A stretch of 64,000 bases of DNA. Source: Clostridium isatidis (GTDB taxonomy: Bacteria > Bacillota > Clostridia > Clostridiales > Clostridiaceae). Shown in pieces: positions 35,178 to 44,367 of the stretch. Within the stretch, counting starts at the first letter, position 1. Each line of letters starts with the position of its first letter. Made by a program: the position numbers and the translations under genes. The notes under the pieces were generated by a model that saw nothing but the letters and a program-made list of their open reading frames with translations, did no database searches and was not told the DNA's origin. Where the stretch lies: positions 820,001 through 884,000 of the forward strand of contig NZ_CP016786.1 of the NCBI RefSeq assembly GCF_002285495.1, given 5' to 3'.

Positions 35178-36104
35178 ATGAAATTGAGATATGAAGAAAT
35201 CATGAAAGTATTACCTCAAGACATTAGCAGGCTAATAAAAAATATACTTTTAGAAAAACAAGTTCAAGAAATAAGAATTAAGATAAATAAACCAGTAATA
35301 ATATATCTAGCAGAAAATGAAATTCTTCTACCTTATATAGTTAAAGAGGAGGAGATGAAACAAATCCTTGTAAAAATATCAAATTATTCTTTATATGCCT
35401 ATGAAGAAGAAATAAAACAAGGTTATATAACAATAAGGGGTGGTCATAGAATAGGAATAGCAGGCGAATGTATTTTTGTAAATGGGGAAATAAGAACAAT
35501 TAGAAATATTTCATCAATAAATATAAGAATATGTAGAGAGGTTATTGGATGCTCTAACGAATTAATGAAATTTATTACTTTTAATGATAGGGTTTATAAC
35601 ACTTTAATTGTTTCTCCACCTAAATGTGGTAAAACTACAATATTAAGAGATATAGCAAGAAACATTTCTGAAGGTATGCCTATTATAGGATTAAAAGGAA
35701 AAAAAGTTAGTATTATTGATGAAAGAAGTGAAATAGCAGCTTGTTATAATGGTGTTCCACAGCTAAATGTTGGAATAAGAAGTGATGTATTAGATAATTG
35801 CTTAAAAAGAGAAGGTATGTTAATGGCTATAAGAAGTTTATCACCTGATATTTTAATTTGTGATGAAATAGGAACAAAAGGTGATATAGAAGCTTTAAAT
35901 ATGGCTTTTAATTCAGGGGTAAATATAGTAGTCACAATTCATGGCTATAGCATTGAAGATATTTATAATAGAAATATTTTTAAGTATCTGTTAGAGAATA
36001 AAATTCTTGAAAGAATTATTATATTAAGTAATAGAAATAAAGTTGGTAATATAGAAAAAATATATTCAGTGGGAATGAAGGGGGAAGTAGATTGCTTAAA
36101 GTAA
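35178..36104 (+). CDS. spoIIIAA: stage III sporulation protein AA (ATPase)
   Basis: 308 aa secretion-ATPase-like protein. It powers the SpoIIIA-SpoIIQ channel that links mother cell and engulfed forespore. Seen: Walker A SPPKCGKTT near residues 152-160; Walker B LSPDILICDEIG; and the TIHG sensor block near 255, as in type IV pilus/secretion ATPases. Start is ambiguous: GTG 35175, ATG 35178 and TTG 35184 are all in frame near AAAAGGAAGTGAT. First gene of a complete eight-gene operon. Confidence 0.95.
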   Translation: MKLRYEEIMKVLPQDISRLIKNILLEKQVQEIRIKINKPVIIYLAENEILLPYIVKEEEMKQILVKISNYSLYAYEEEIKQGYITIRGGHRIGIAGECIFVNGEIRTIRNISSINIRICREVIGCSNELMKFITFNDRVYNTLIVSPPKCGKTTILRDIARNISEGMPIIGLKGKKVSIIDERSEIAACYNGVPQLNVGIRSDVLDNCLKREGMLMAIRSLSPDILICDEIGTKGDIEALNMAFNSGVNIVVTIHGYSIEDIYNRNIFKYLLENKILERIIILSNRNKVGNIEKIYSVGMKGEVDCLK

Positions 36105-36610
36105 TATCCTATATTGTGATTTTTATCTCCTGTACTTATATTGGTTATTACTACGGAGAAACTTATAAAAAAAGAAGCACACAACTAAATAATATTTTGA
36201 AGGCAACTCTATTTTTAAATAATGAAGTTATATATGCCAATACACCTATGCCTGAAGCTTTAAAATATATATCCTTTAAGGTAGATTCACCAATAAAAGA
36301 TATATTAGTTAAAGTTTCTGAAAAACTTCTTTTAGGTGAAAGTAATAGTATTTATGAATCTTTTAAAGAAGCATATGAAAAAATGAGCTTTGAATTTCGT
36401 TTAAATAAAGAAGACTTAAGAATAATTAAAGATTTTTTAAAGTCTTTAGGAGAATCTGGAGTTTATGGACAAGATAAATTATTTAATTTAACTATTGAAA
36501 ATTTAAAAATCAACTGTAGTTCTGCAGAAGAAATAGCAAGAAAGAATGTAAAAATGTACAGAAGTTTAGGAATATGCATAGGTGCAATGATAGTAATATT
36601 TTTAATATGA
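36092..36610 (+). CDS. spoIIIAB: stage III sporulation protein AB
   Basis: 172 aa with N- and C-terminal hydrophobic helices and a middle helical domain (KATLFLNNEVIYANTPMPEAL, broken as KATLFLNNEVI, YANTPMPEAL) that resembles GspF. It is a mother-cell membrane part of the SpoIIIA channel. TTG start overlaps spoIIIAA by 13 bp, with GGGGGAAG upstream. Order and length are as in other clostridia. Confidence 0.95.
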   Translation: MLKVISYIVIFISCTYIGYYYGETYKKRSTQLNNILKATLFLNNEVIYANTPMPEALKYISFKVDSPIKDILVKVSEKLLLGESNSIYESFKEAYEKMSFEFRLNKEDLRIIKDFLKSLGESGVYGQDKLFNLTIENLKINCSSAEEIARKNVKMYRSLGICIGAMIVIFLI

Positions 36611-36626
36611 AGGAGGAGGGGAACAT

Positions 36627-36824
36627 ATGCTAGATGTGAGTTTAATTTTTAAGTTAGGAGCAATGGGAGTGTTAATCATTGTAATAGATAAGGTATTAAA
36701 GGCAAGCGGTAAAGATGATATAGCAGTGATAACAAATATTGCAGGGATAGTAATAATTTTAATTACATTAATTGGGCTTATAAGTGACTTATTTAGTGCT
36801 GTAAGAACAATGTTTATGTTTTAG
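36627..36824 (+). CDS. spoIIIAC: stage III sporulation protein AC
   Basis: 65 aa with two membrane helices and the conserved KASGKDDIAVITNIAG loop between them. SpoIIIAC is a small channel component partnered with SpoIIIAD. RBS AGGAGGAGG. 8 bp before spoIIIAD. Confidence 0.95.
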   Translation: MLDVSLIFKLGAMGVLIIVIDKVLKASGKDDIAVITNIAGIVIILITLIGLISDLFSAVRTMFMF

Positions 36825-36832
36825 GGGGAGCT

Positions 36833-37216
36833 ATGGAAATTATTCAAATTGTAGCTTTTGCACTTTCTGCCTTATTCCTTTATTTAATATTTAAAGATAG
36901 AAGAAGTGATATTGCCCTATTAATTTCTGCAACTGCAGGAGTTCTAATATTACTATTAGTTATTGGTCAATTAAGTGAAATAATTTACTTTATCAAGAAT
37001 ATAAGCAGTAAAACTAATATTGATATTGTTTATATAGGAGTTGTTGTAAAAATTTTGGCAATTGCATATTTGGCAACCTTTTGCAGTGAAATATGTAAAG
37101 ATGCTGGTGCATCCAGTATAGGAAGCAAGGTGGAATTTTCAGCTAAAATATTAATATTAGCATTAGCGGTTCCGATACTCATGGCAGTTCTTGATTCCAT
37201 ACTTCAAATATTATAG
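36833..37216 (+). CDS. spoIIIAD: stage III sporulation protein AD
   Basis: 127 aa, four membrane helices; the second half (ATFCSEICKDAGASSIGSKV as ATFCSEICKDAG, ASSIGSKV) is the SpoIIIAC/AD family signature. Channel membrane component. RBS GGGGGAG; 8 bp to spoIIIAE. Confidence 0.95.
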   Translation: MEIIQIVAFALSALFLYLIFKDRRSDIALLISATAGVLILLLVIGQLSEIIYFIKNISSKTNIDIVYIGVVVKILAIAYLATFCSEICKDAGASSIGSKVEFSAKILILALAVPILMAVLDSILQIL

Positions 37217-37224
37217 GTGATGAA

Positions 37225-38430
37225 ATGAAGAATAAATGTATTTTAATAAAAAAAATAATAATTTTGTTGGGAGTTATTTTAACAATAATAATTTTTCCTG
37301 AAAAAAGAATATATGCAGATGAAATTAATAAAGTAGAAGTTGTAGAGGAGAAAATTGAGGATCAAGAAATTAATAATCAACTAGATTCGCTATATAACTA
37401 TATAAATAATATGAAATTAGATGTTGAACTATTAAACGATTTAGATCCTGTTCAATATATAAAAAGCTATGTAAAAAATGGGGAGGGAAATATATCTTTT
37501 AAGACAATTATTAATTCAATTATATCTTTTCTCTTTAAAGAAGTAAAAACTTCATTAACTTTGTCTATAAGTATAATAGCAATTGCAATTATATGTTCTC
37601 TAATTAAAAATTTACAGTCTGCTTTTTCAAATGACAGTATAAGTAATATAGCTTTTTTTTCTTGTTACTGTATTCTAATAATTTTACTTGCTAAATCTTT
37701 TATAGTTTCTATTAATATTGCAATTGATTTAATAAATAAATTATCTGATTTTATGTCAGCCTTATTACCTGTTTTAGTTATGATGATTAGTACAATTGGA
37801 GGCTTTGCTCAAGCAGCAACTTTAGATCCTATTGTATTAGCAACTACATTATTAATTCCAAGAATATATAAAACTATAATAATTCCATTGATATTAATAT
37901 CTTTTGTACTTCAATTTGTAAATAATATATCAACTGAATATAAAATAAGTAATTTATGTAAGTTTACAAAACAAATAACTGTTTGGCTTCAAGGAATAAT
38001 TTTGGTTACTTATATTGGATTTTTAACTGTAAGAGGAATAACTTCTTCTACTATAGATGCTGTGGCCCTTAAAACAACAAAATTTGCAGTAGATAATTTC
38101 ATTCCAATTGTCGGTAAAGCTTTTTCTGACGCTATTTCTTCTGTAGCGGGATATGCTTTAATAATAAAGAATGCCGTAAGTGCTTTTGGATTATTAATAA
38201 TAATACTTATGATGTTATATCCAATAATTAAACTAATATTGATTTCATTTATATATAAGCTTTCTGCTTCTGTAATTGAGCCAATAACAGACAAAAGAAT
38301 TACAAGTTCTATTGTAGCTGCTTCCGATTCTATAACCTTATTAATATCCTGCGTATTATGTGTAAGCCTAATGTTTTTTGTGATAATTGGGATAATTGCA
38401 TCAGCGGGAAAATTTATAATAGGAGGATAG
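37225..38430 (+). CDS. spoIIIAE: stage III sporulation protein AE
   Basis: 401 aa with a signal-like N-terminus, a soluble segment (residues about 30-105) and seven or eight membrane helices including FMSALLPVLVMMISTIGGFAQAA (as FMSALLPVLVMM, STIGGFAQAA) and the end FFVIIGIIASAGKFIIGG. It is the largest membrane component of the SpoIIIA channel. TAGGTGATG RBS. Its C-terminal region binds forespore-assembly partners by analogy with Bacillus. Confidence 0.95.
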   Translation: MKNKCILIKKIIILLGVILTIIIFPEKRIYADEINKVEVVEEKIEDQEINNQLDSLYNYINNMKLDVELLNDLDPVQYIKSYVKNGEGNISFKTIINSIISFLFKEVKTSLTLSISIIAIAIICSLIKNLQSAFSNDSISNIAFFSCYCILIILLAKSFIVSINIAIDLINKLSDFMSALLPVLVMMISTIGGFAQAATLDPIVLATTLLIPRIYKTIIIPLILISFVLQFVNNISTEYKISNLCKFTKQITVWLQGIILVTYIGFLTVRGITSSTIDAVALKTTKFAVDNFIPIVGKAFSDAISSVAGYALIIKNAVSAFGLLIIILMMLYPIIKLILISFIYKLSASVIEPITDKRITSSIVAASDSITLLISCVLCVSLMFFVIIGIIASAGKFIIGG

Positions 38431-38437
38431 AGAAGCT

Positions 38438-39019
38438 ATGGAGCTGATTAAAGACTATGTAATCACCCTAGCAACGATGATAATATTAATTTCAGCTATA
38501 GAGCTAATAGCACCAGACAATAGCATGAAAAAATATTTGAAGTTTGTATTAGGGTTAATTTTGATTGCTGTTATGATATCACCAATAATTGATATATTTT
38601 CTAATAGCGAAAATATAATAGTTAGTAATATTGCAGAATATTTTGAACTAGATAAGGAGGATGATAAAAGTATAGAGGTTAGTAGCAATAAAGAATATAG
38701 TAGTTCTACTTTGGAAATGTTTAAAGAAAATTTAGAGAAAAACTGTAATAGATTATTAAATGAAAAGTTTGTAAATCAGGATTTTGAAAGTAACATTATA
38801 TGCAATATCGATCCTAAAAATATTGAATATTCTATAGAGAAAATTAAAGTAGGTGTAAAAGAAAAGGGAACTTCAAAGATAGATAAGGTAATAATAAGTA
38901 CTAAAGAAGAGAAGAAAAGTGAAAAAGAGGTAAATAACAAAGATGAGATAGTAAGTTACTTGATGGAAATTTTTGCTGTTACAAAAGACAAAATAGAGAT
39001 TTATAAAATCAATGAATAG
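38438..39019 (+). CDS. spoIIIAF: stage III sporulation protein AF
   Basis: 193 aa: two N-terminal membrane helices (about residues 8-24, 34-52; APDNSMKKYLKFVLGLILIA in the join) and a soluble C-domain with a ring-building-motif fold. AF is a bitopic channel ring candidate. It starts 7 bp after spoIIIAE and overlaps the first possible start of spoIIIAG. Confidence 0.93.
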   Translation: MELIKDYVITLATMIILISAIELIAPDNSMKKYLKFVLGLILIAVMISPIIDIFSNSENIIVSNIAEYFELDKEDDKSIEVSSNKEYSSSTLEMFKENLEKNCNRLLNEKFVNQDFESNIICNIDPKNIEYSIEKIKVGVKEKGTSKIDKVIISTKEEKKSEKEVNNKDEIVSYLMEIFAVTKDKIEIYKINE

Positions 39020-39029
39020 GAGTGAAAAG

Positions 39030-39635
39030 ATGGGGAATAAGGATTTCAAAAAAGAGTTAACTAAAATCGTTAACGATAAGAAATTTTTGAATGTAGTCTG
39101 CATAGCATTAATTTTAGCCTTTTTATTACTTGCTATTAGTTTTTTAAATACAACAAGAAAGAAAAATAATAAATCTGTTAGCGTAAATAGTGAAGAAACA
39201 ACTAATATCAGTAGTAATGAGGATAACAATGTAATTCAAAATTATGAAGAACAGCAGAAAAGCGAACTTAAAAATCTTCTTAAAAAGATCCAGGGAGTTG
39301 GAGAAGTTGAAGTGATGATTTACTTTAAAAGTGGAGAGATTAAAGTACCAGCTACAGAAGATACTACAACACAATCATTTACAGAAGAAAGTGATAGTCA
39401 AGGAGGAAAGAGAACAAATAATCAACAGACGGATGGTACAAAGGTTGTAATGGCTGGAAATGGAAGCGCTACTGAACCGTATATCTTACAAGTTAACAAG
39501 CCTGAAATATCAGGAGTTGTTATAGTTGCTGAAGGTGCTTCAAGTCACAAGGTAAAATATGATATTCAAGTTGCAGTTTCAAGTTTATATGACATTTCAA
39601 TTGATAAAGTAAATGTATATCCTATGAAAGAGTAG
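39030..39635 (+). CDS. spoIIIAG: stage III sporulation protein AG
   Basis: 201 aa: one membrane helix (about residues 18-38), a linker, then a ring-building domain (KKIQGVGEVEVMIYFKSGEI as KKIQGVGEVEV, MIYFKSGEI) that in Bacillus forms a large 30-fold ring. ATG 39030 with AGGAGTG six nt upstream is preferred to ATG 39012, which lies inside spoIIIAF. The C-terminus VAVSSLYDISIDKVNVYPMK is the family end block. Confidence 0.93.
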   Translation: MGNKDFKKELTKIVNDKKFLNVVCIALILAFLLLAISFLNTTRKKNNKSVSVNSEETTNISSNEDNNVIQNYEEQQKSELKNLLKKIQGVGEVEVMIYFKSGEIKVPATEDTTTQSFTEESDSQGGKRTNNQQTDGTKVVMAGNGSATEPYILQVNKPEISGVVIVAEGASSHKVKYDIQVAVSSLYDISIDKVNVYPMKE

Positions 39636-39674
39636 CATATAATTTAATTGTAAAATAGATGGGGGGAATTTAAA

Positions 39675-40199
39675 ATGACAAAAAAACAATTTGGTATTAT
39701 TTTCACGCTAATGGCTCTTATAGCATTTGTAGGAGTTTTAGCAGCAAAACTAAATGCATCTGGCCTAAATGATCCAACAGATCTTGGTCAAGTTATTTCA
39801 CAAGCAAATTTTGAGGATGAAAAGGATGATAAAAAGGATGATAAGGAGACTTTAGGAACACAAGATTATTTTTATAGTTTAAGAAGTGAAAAGGAACAAT
39901 TAAATTCAGCTACCATACAATCACTTAACGAAGTAATTAATAATGAAAATACTGCTCAAGAAGAAAAAGACTTAGCAAATAATGAGTTAATTGAAAAGAC
40001 TATGTTAATTAATCAAGAAGGTCAAATTGAAATAAGTGTGAAAAATAGAGGCTTTGAAGATGCATTATGTTCAATTGAAGGAAATAAGGTAAGAATTGTT
40101 GTAAGAGCAGATGAATTAACAGAAGCTGATACAGTAGCAATTCAAGAAATTGCTGAAAATGTTTCTGGAATTAGCGATGTAATAATTGAAGCAAAATAA
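39675..40199 (+). CDS. spoIIIAH: stage III sporulation protein AH
   Basis: 174 aa with one membrane helix (about residues 7-24) and a C-terminal ring-building/SpoIIQ-binding domain. DYFYSLRSEKEQLNSATIQSL (as DYFYSLRSEKEQ, LNSATIQSL) is typical. AH reaches across the intermembrane space to SpoIIQ. An acidic, lysine-rich repeat (DEKDDKKDDKE, residues 52-62) sits in the linker. RBS GGGGGGAA. Last gene of the operon. Confidence 0.95.
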   Translation: MTKKQFGIIFTLMALIAFVGVLAAKLNASGLNDPTDLGQVISQANFEDEKDDKKDDKETLGTQDYFYSLRSEKEQLNSATIQSLNEVINNENTAQEEKDLANNELIEKTMLINQEGQIEISVKNRGFEDALCSIEGNKVRIVVRADELTEADTVAIQEIAENVSGISDVIIEAK

Positions 40200-40203
40200 T
40201 TCA

Positions 40204-40232
40204 TTGTAATATAATTATTGATTTGCTATAAT
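40204..40232 (+). promoter_or_regulatory. sigma-A promoter of the Asp23 gene
   Basis: TTGTAA (40204-40209), 17-bp spacer, TATAAT (40227-40232) with TGC before it (extended -10). Transcription would start about 40239, 39 nt before the gene. Confidence 0.75.
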
Positions 40233-40277
40233 ATACCTAAGAAAAATGGTGTTTAGTAACACTTAGGAGGTAATTAC

Positions 40278-40661
40278 ATGGAAAAAATGAACAATGAAGA
40301 AACTATGGGAATAGTTAAAATTTCTGATGAAGTTGTTAGCGTAATAGCTGGTATAGCTGCTGAAGAAATAAAAGGAGTTGTAGATTTACAACAAGGCGGT
40401 AATAACATATCACAATTATTAAAAGGTAAAAAACCTTCAGGTAAAAATGTTAAAGTTACTTTAAATGAAGATAATGCTGTAATTGATTTATATTTATCAG
40501 TAGAATACGGAATTAAAATACCAGAAGTAGTAAGATCTGTTCAAGAAAATGTCAAGAAAACTGTTGAAACTATGACTGGTTTAAAGGTAGAAGCTGTTAA
40601 TGTAATTGTTCAAAACATTTACCTGCCTAAAAATCAAAAAGAAGAAACAAAGGAAAATTAA
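40278..40661 (+). CDS. Asp23/Gls24 family envelope protein (YqhY-like)
   Basis: 127 aa, Asp23 fold. Seen: GIVKISDEVVSVIAGIAAEEIKGVV (as GIVKISDEVVSVI, AGIAAEEIKGVV) and the C-terminal VNVIVQNIYL. Homologues are abundant envelope-associated or cytosolic proteins; YqhY in Bacillus is placed by the acetyl-CoA carboxylase genes and nusB, as here by nusB. Role not established. AGGAGG RBS, own strong promoter and terminator. Confidence 0.88.
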   Translation: MEKMNNEETMGIVKISDEVVSVIAGIAAEEIKGVVDLQQGGNNISQLLKGKKPSGKNVKVTLNEDNAVIDLYLSVEYGIKIPEVVRSVQENVKKTVETMTGLKVEAVNVIVQNIYLPKNQKEETKEN

Positions 40662-40664
40662 TAT

Positions 40665-40693
40665 CACCCTCTGATTTTTCAGAGGGTGTTTTT
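40665..40693 (+). terminator. terminator after the Asp23 gene
   Basis: CACCCTCTGA and TCAGAGGGTG form a perfect 10-bp GC-rich stem with a 4-nt loop, followed by TTTTT. Confidence 0.9.
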
Positions 40694-40779
40694 CTTGTGA
40701 TTTAAATAATTTTAGTGTAGTATATTTATTGATTAAAAGAATATATAAAGTCAATAATATAGATACCAAGGAGGATAAT

Positions 40780-41190
40780 ATGAACAAAAATAGAAAAAGA
40801 TCCAGAGAAATTGCAATGGAATTATTATTTAGCATGACTTTAAATAAGAACACATTAGAGGAAACTTTTAGTACATTTATAGAAGAATATGAAATGAAAT
40901 TAGAAACAATAGATGTAGAATATATAAAAACTATTTTAACAAAGGTGGAAGAAAATAAAGAAGAAATTGATGCAAGAATAGAAAAATCTTTAAATAAATG
41001 GACAATAGATAGAATATCAAAAGTAAATTTAACAATATTAAGAATAGCTATCGCTGAGATGAATTATTTTGATGATATACCTGAAAAAGTATCTATTAAC
41101 GAAGCAATAGAACTAACAAAAAAATATTCAGATGAAAAAAGTGTATCTTTTGTAAATGGACTTTTAGATAATATTTTAAAAACAATGTAA
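40780..41190 (+). CDS. nusB: transcription antitermination factor NusB
   Basis: 136 aa, all-helical NusB. It binds boxA RNA with NusE (S10) and prevents early termination of rRNA transcripts. Seen: the RKRSREIAMELLFSM start and the C-terminal FDDIPEKVSINEAIELTKKYS block followed by FVNGLLDNI (first part: FDDIPEKVSINEA, IELTKKYS). The ATG at 40780 has AAGGAGG upstream; the TTG at 40729 lacks an RBS. folD follows after 22 bp. Confidence 0.95.
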   Translation: MNKNRKRSREIAMELLFSMTLNKNTLEETFSTFIEEYEMKLETIDVEYIKTILTKVEENKEEIDARIEKSLNKWTIDRISKVNLTILRIAIAEMNYFDDIPEKVSINEAIELTKKYSDEKSVSFVNGLLDNILKTM

Positions 41191-41212
41191 TATATTTAAA
41201 GGGAGAGGTATT

Positions 41213-42088
41213 ATGGATAATATTATAGATGGAAGATTAATAGCAAGTAAAATTAAAGAAGAAATTAGAGAATTTGTTAGATTAAGAAAAGAAAATAATA
41301 AAAGAGAACCAATGATTACTTCAATATTAATTGGAAAAGATGAAGGATCTATATATTATATAAATAGTCAAGAAAAAATTGCTTTATCATTAGGATGTAA
41401 ATTTAAAAAAATACTTTTAGAAGAGGATATTGAGGAAGAACATCTAATTAATATTATTGAAGAATTAAATAATGATGAAGAAGTTGACGGAATTATTGTT
41501 CAATTACCTCTTCCACAAAGATTAAATGAAAAGAAAATAGTAAACACAATATCTCCTAAAAAGGATATAGATTGTTTAACTTATATAAATCAAGGAAAAT
41601 TATTTGCTGGAGAAGGTGAAATAATTCCTTGCACACCAAAATCTGTGTTAAGCTTATTAGAAAAGTCAGATGTTAATTTAGAAGGAAAAAATGTTACAGT
41701 TATAGGAAGAAGTAATATAGTTGGAAAGCCTGTTGCACAATTAATGTTAAGTAAAAATGCAACAGTTACAATATGTCATTCAAAAACACAAACCCTTAAA
41801 GAAATTACAAGAAAAGCTGATATTGTTATAGTTGCTATTGGCAAACCCAAATTCTTAACAAAGGAATATGTAAAAGAAGGGGCAATTGTAATAGATGTAG
41901 GAACTTCTTCTTTAAATGGAAAAATAACTGGTGATGTAGACTTTGAAGAAGTTAGTAAAATTGCAAAACTTATTACAAAGGTTCCTGGTGGAGTTGGTGC
42001 CTTAACAACTACCTTATTAATAAAGAATGCATGTGAGGCGTTAGAAAGAAATGAAAATGAAAACACTAACTGTAACGGAGTTAAATAA
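41213..42088 (+). CDS. folD: methylene-THF dehydrogenase/methenyl-THF cyclohydrolase FolD
   Basis: 291 aa bifunctional enzyme that turns 5,10-methylene-THF into 10-formyl-THF. Seen: YINSQEKIALSLG with the catalytic Lys; VDGIIVQLPLP near residues 92-102; PKKDIDC; IPCTPKSVL; and the NAD(P) loop VIGRSNIVGKP; GGVGALTTTLLIKNA at the end. Its C-terminus (EALERNENENTNCNGVK) overlaps the start of xseA by 38 bp. Confidence 0.96.
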   Translation: MDNIIDGRLIASKIKEEIREFVRLRKENNKREPMITSILIGKDEGSIYYINSQEKIALSLGCKFKKILLEEDIEEEHLINIIEELNNDEEVDGIIVQLPLPQRLNEKKIVNTISPKKDIDCLTYINQGKLFAGEGEIIPCTPKSVLSLLEKSDVNLEGKNVTVIGRSNIVGKPVAQLMLSKNATVTICHSKTQTLKEITRKADIVIVAIGKPKFLTKEYVKEGAIVIDVGTSSLNGKITGDVDFEEVSKIAKLITKVPGGVGALTTTLLIKNACEALERNENENTNCNGVK

Positions 42089-43250
42089 CTATATAAAAAG
42101 AATATTAGACAATGATTTTATTCTTAATAATCTTTTAGTAAAGGGAGAAATATCTAATTTAAAATATCATTCTAGCGGTCATATATACTTTTCATTAAAA
42201 GATACAACTAGTAAAATAAATTGTGTAATGTTCAAAAGCAATGCTTTAGAATTAGATTTTAAACTTGAAGAGGGAATGGAAGTAATAGCAAGCTGTAGAT
42301 GTTCTTTATACCCAGGATTAGGTTCAATGCAGTTATATATAAATAAACTTCAAAAGGAAGGTTTAGGAGAATTACATATAAAGTTTGAGAATTTAAAGAA
42401 TAAACTTGCAAGGGAAGGATATTTTGATCAAGAACATAAAAAAACAATTCCTAAAATGCCAAGGAGAATAGGAGTAGTAACTTCAGAAACAGGAGCAGTA
42501 ATAAGAGATATAATAAATGTAACAAGACGTAGAAACAGTTTGGTTGATATTTTATTATATCCTGCTCAAGTTCAAGGTGAAGGGGCATATAAAACTATAA
42601 TTGCTGGAATTGAGTTTTTTAATAAAAATAAGAATGTTGATGTTATAATTATAGGTAGAGGTGGAGGGTCTATTGAAGATCTCTGGAATTTTAATGAAGA
42701 AGATCTTGCAAAAGTGATTTTTAAATCTAAAATACCTATAATATCTGCAGTTGGTCATGAAGTTGATTTTACAATTTCTGATTTCGTTAGTGACTTAAGG
42801 GCATCAACCCCATCTCAAGCAGCAGAAATAGCAGTTCCCCTTCAAGAAGAAATATTTTCTGAAATAGATAATTATAAGATTAAGTTAAATGAAATAATAG
42901 ATAAAAAGTTGTCATATGAGAGAGAAAGGCTATTAAATTATAAAAAATTTCTCTCTTTAAATAATCCAGAAATTATAATTTCAAATTCATATTTAGAGCT
43001 TGACAGATTAAAGAATGCTCTTAATAAAATAATACAAAACAAGATGGAAACAGAAAAAATGAAATTAAAGTCTTTAAGTGATATTCTTCAGGCGCATAAT
43101 CCAATAAATGTTTTAAATAAAGGATATACAATTATTAAAGATAACAAAGACAATATAATTTCTTCTAAGGATGAAATAAATAATTTAGATGAAATAAATA
43201 TTATTTTTAGAGATGGAAAAATAAATGGGAAATTTACTTCCTTAAATTAA
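42051..43250 (+). CDS. xseA: exodeoxyribonuclease VII large subunit
   Basis: 399 aa. With XseB it degrades single-stranded DNA. Seen: an N-terminal OB domain (residues about 1-100; MFKSNALELDF); RIGVVTSETGAVIRDI; IIGRGGGSIEDLWNFNEE near 200-217; and SAVGHEVDFTISDFVSDLRA (as SAVGHEVDFT, ISDFVSDLRA). ATG 42051 or 42057 both read; either starts inside folD. Family starts such as TLTVTELNNYIK confirm that the overlap is real. Confidence 0.96.
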   Translation: MKMKTLTVTELNNYIKRILDNDFILNNLLVKGEISNLKYHSSGHIYFSLKDTTSKINCVMFKSNALELDFKLEEGMEVIASCRCSLYPGLGSMQLYINKLQKEGLGELHIKFENLKNKLAREGYFDQEHKKTIPKMPRRIGVVTSETGAVIRDIINVTRRRNSLVDILLYPAQVQGEGAYKTIIAGIEFFNKNKNVDVIIIGRGGGSIEDLWNFNEEDLAKVIFKSKIPIISAVGHEVDFTISDFVSDLRASTPSQAAEIAVPLQEEIFSEIDNYKIKLNEIIDKKLSYERERLLNYKKFLSLNNPEIIISNSYLELDRLKNALNKIIQNKMETEKMKLKSLSDILQAHNPINVLNKGYTIIKDNKDNIISSKDEINNLDEINIIFRDGKINGKFTSLN

Positions 43251-43264
43251 GGAGTTGAGAATAA

Positions 43265-43489
43265 ATGGCTAAGAGAGAGTCTTATGAAGATATGCTTAAT
43301 AGTTTGCAAGATATTTTGAATAATATGGAAAATAGTGACTTACCTTTAGAAGAGCTAATGAAAGAGTATGAAACAGGAGTTAAATTAGTTAATAAGTTAT
43401 ATAAAAATTTAAATACTCTTGAAGGAAAACTACTAAAAATAAAAGAGAATATGGAAGTGGAGCTCGAAAGTGAAAATGAAAAAGTATGA
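43265..43489 (+). CDS. xseB: exodeoxyribonuclease VII small subunit
   Basis: 74 aa coiled-coil hairpin with ESYEDMLNSLQDILNNMENSDLPLEELMKEYETGVKL pattern (segments ESYEDMLNSL, DLPLEELMKEYE). Partner of XseA, required for stable exonuclease VII. RBS AAGGAG. It overlaps ispA by 20 bp. Confidence 0.95.
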   Translation: MAKRESYEDMLNSLQDILNNMENSDLPLEELMKEYETGVKLVNKLYKNLNTLEGKLLKIKENMEVELESENEKV

Positions 43490-44348
43490 AGAGTTTAAAA
43501 ACTATATAAATGATAATTTGCAAAAGTATTTTCAAAACAAAGGAAGTTATAATAAAATAATATATGAGTCAGTAAGCTATAGTTTAAATATTGGAGGAAA
43601 AAGAATTAGACCTCTATTATTTTTATTGACTTATAATTTGTATAAGAAAGATATAAGTGAAGTTATTGAAATGGCTTTAGCAATTGAAATGATTCACACA
43701 TATTCTTTAATTCATGATGATTTACCTTGCATGGATAATGATGATTTAAGAAGGGGGATGCCAACCAATCATAAGAAATTTGGTGAAAGTATTGCTGTTT
43801 TAGCTGGAGACACTCTGTTAAATGAAGCAGCGAATTTGCTAATGACTTTTTCCTTAAAGCATGATAATAATGCCTTAGTTGCTTCAAATGAAATATTAAA
43901 GGCATCTGGCCCAGAGGGAATGATAGGCGGCCAAGTTGTTGACATAATAAATGAAAATAAGAATATATCAAAAGAAGAACTTTTATATATGCATAATAAA
44001 AAGACTGGAGAACTAATTAGAGCTTCTGTAGCAGCTGCAGCAATTGTCGCAAATGCTCCTAAGGAAGATATTGAAGTGCTTAATGAATTTGGAAAGAAGT
44101 TAGGCTTAGCTTTCCAAATTAAAGATGATATATTAGATGTAATTGGTGATGTTAAAAAACTTGGTAAAAATACCGGAAGTGACCAAAATAATAATAAATC
44201 AAACTTTATTAGTTTATTTGGTTTAGAACATTGTGAAAGAGAATGTGAAAGATTAACAAATGAATGTATAGAATTGCTAGAAAGCCTTTCAAAAGATATT
44301 AAATACTTAAAAGACTTAACATTAGATTTGTTAAATAGAGAGTGTTAA
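43470..44348 (+). CDS. ispA: farnesyl/geranyl diphosphate synthase
   Basis: 292 aa polyprenyl synthetase. It condenses IPP with DMAPP/GPP to make FPP, the base of undecaprenyl phosphate. Seen: GGKRIRPLL; the first Asp-rich motif DDLPCMDND at residues 83-91; and the second, FQIKDDILD, near 213-221. GTG start at 43470 with GGAG seven nt upstream; ATG at 43476 is possible. Next gene is dxs, which feeds the same pathway. Confidence 0.94.
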   Translation: MKMKKYEEFKNYINDNLQKYFQNKGSYNKIIYESVSYSLNIGGKRIRPLLFLLTYNLYKKDISEVIEMALAIEMIHTYSLIHDDLPCMDNDDLRRGMPTNHKKFGESIAVLAGDTLLNEAANLLMTFSLKHDNNALVASNEILKASGPEGMIGGQVVDIINENKNISKEELLYMHNKKTGELIRASVAAAAIVANAPKEDIEVLNEFGKKLGLAFQIKDDILDVIGDVKKLGKNTGSDQNNNKSNFISLFGLEHCERECERLTNECIELLESLSKDIKYLKDLTLDLLNREC

Positions 44349-44367
44349 AGAAAGAAAGGTTTAAAGT

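Noticed and set aside
39826..39860. Short repeat GATAAAAAGGATGATAAGG in spoIIIAH
   Set aside because: A small in-frame charged linker (DDKKDDK) in a normal gene, not a repeat array.
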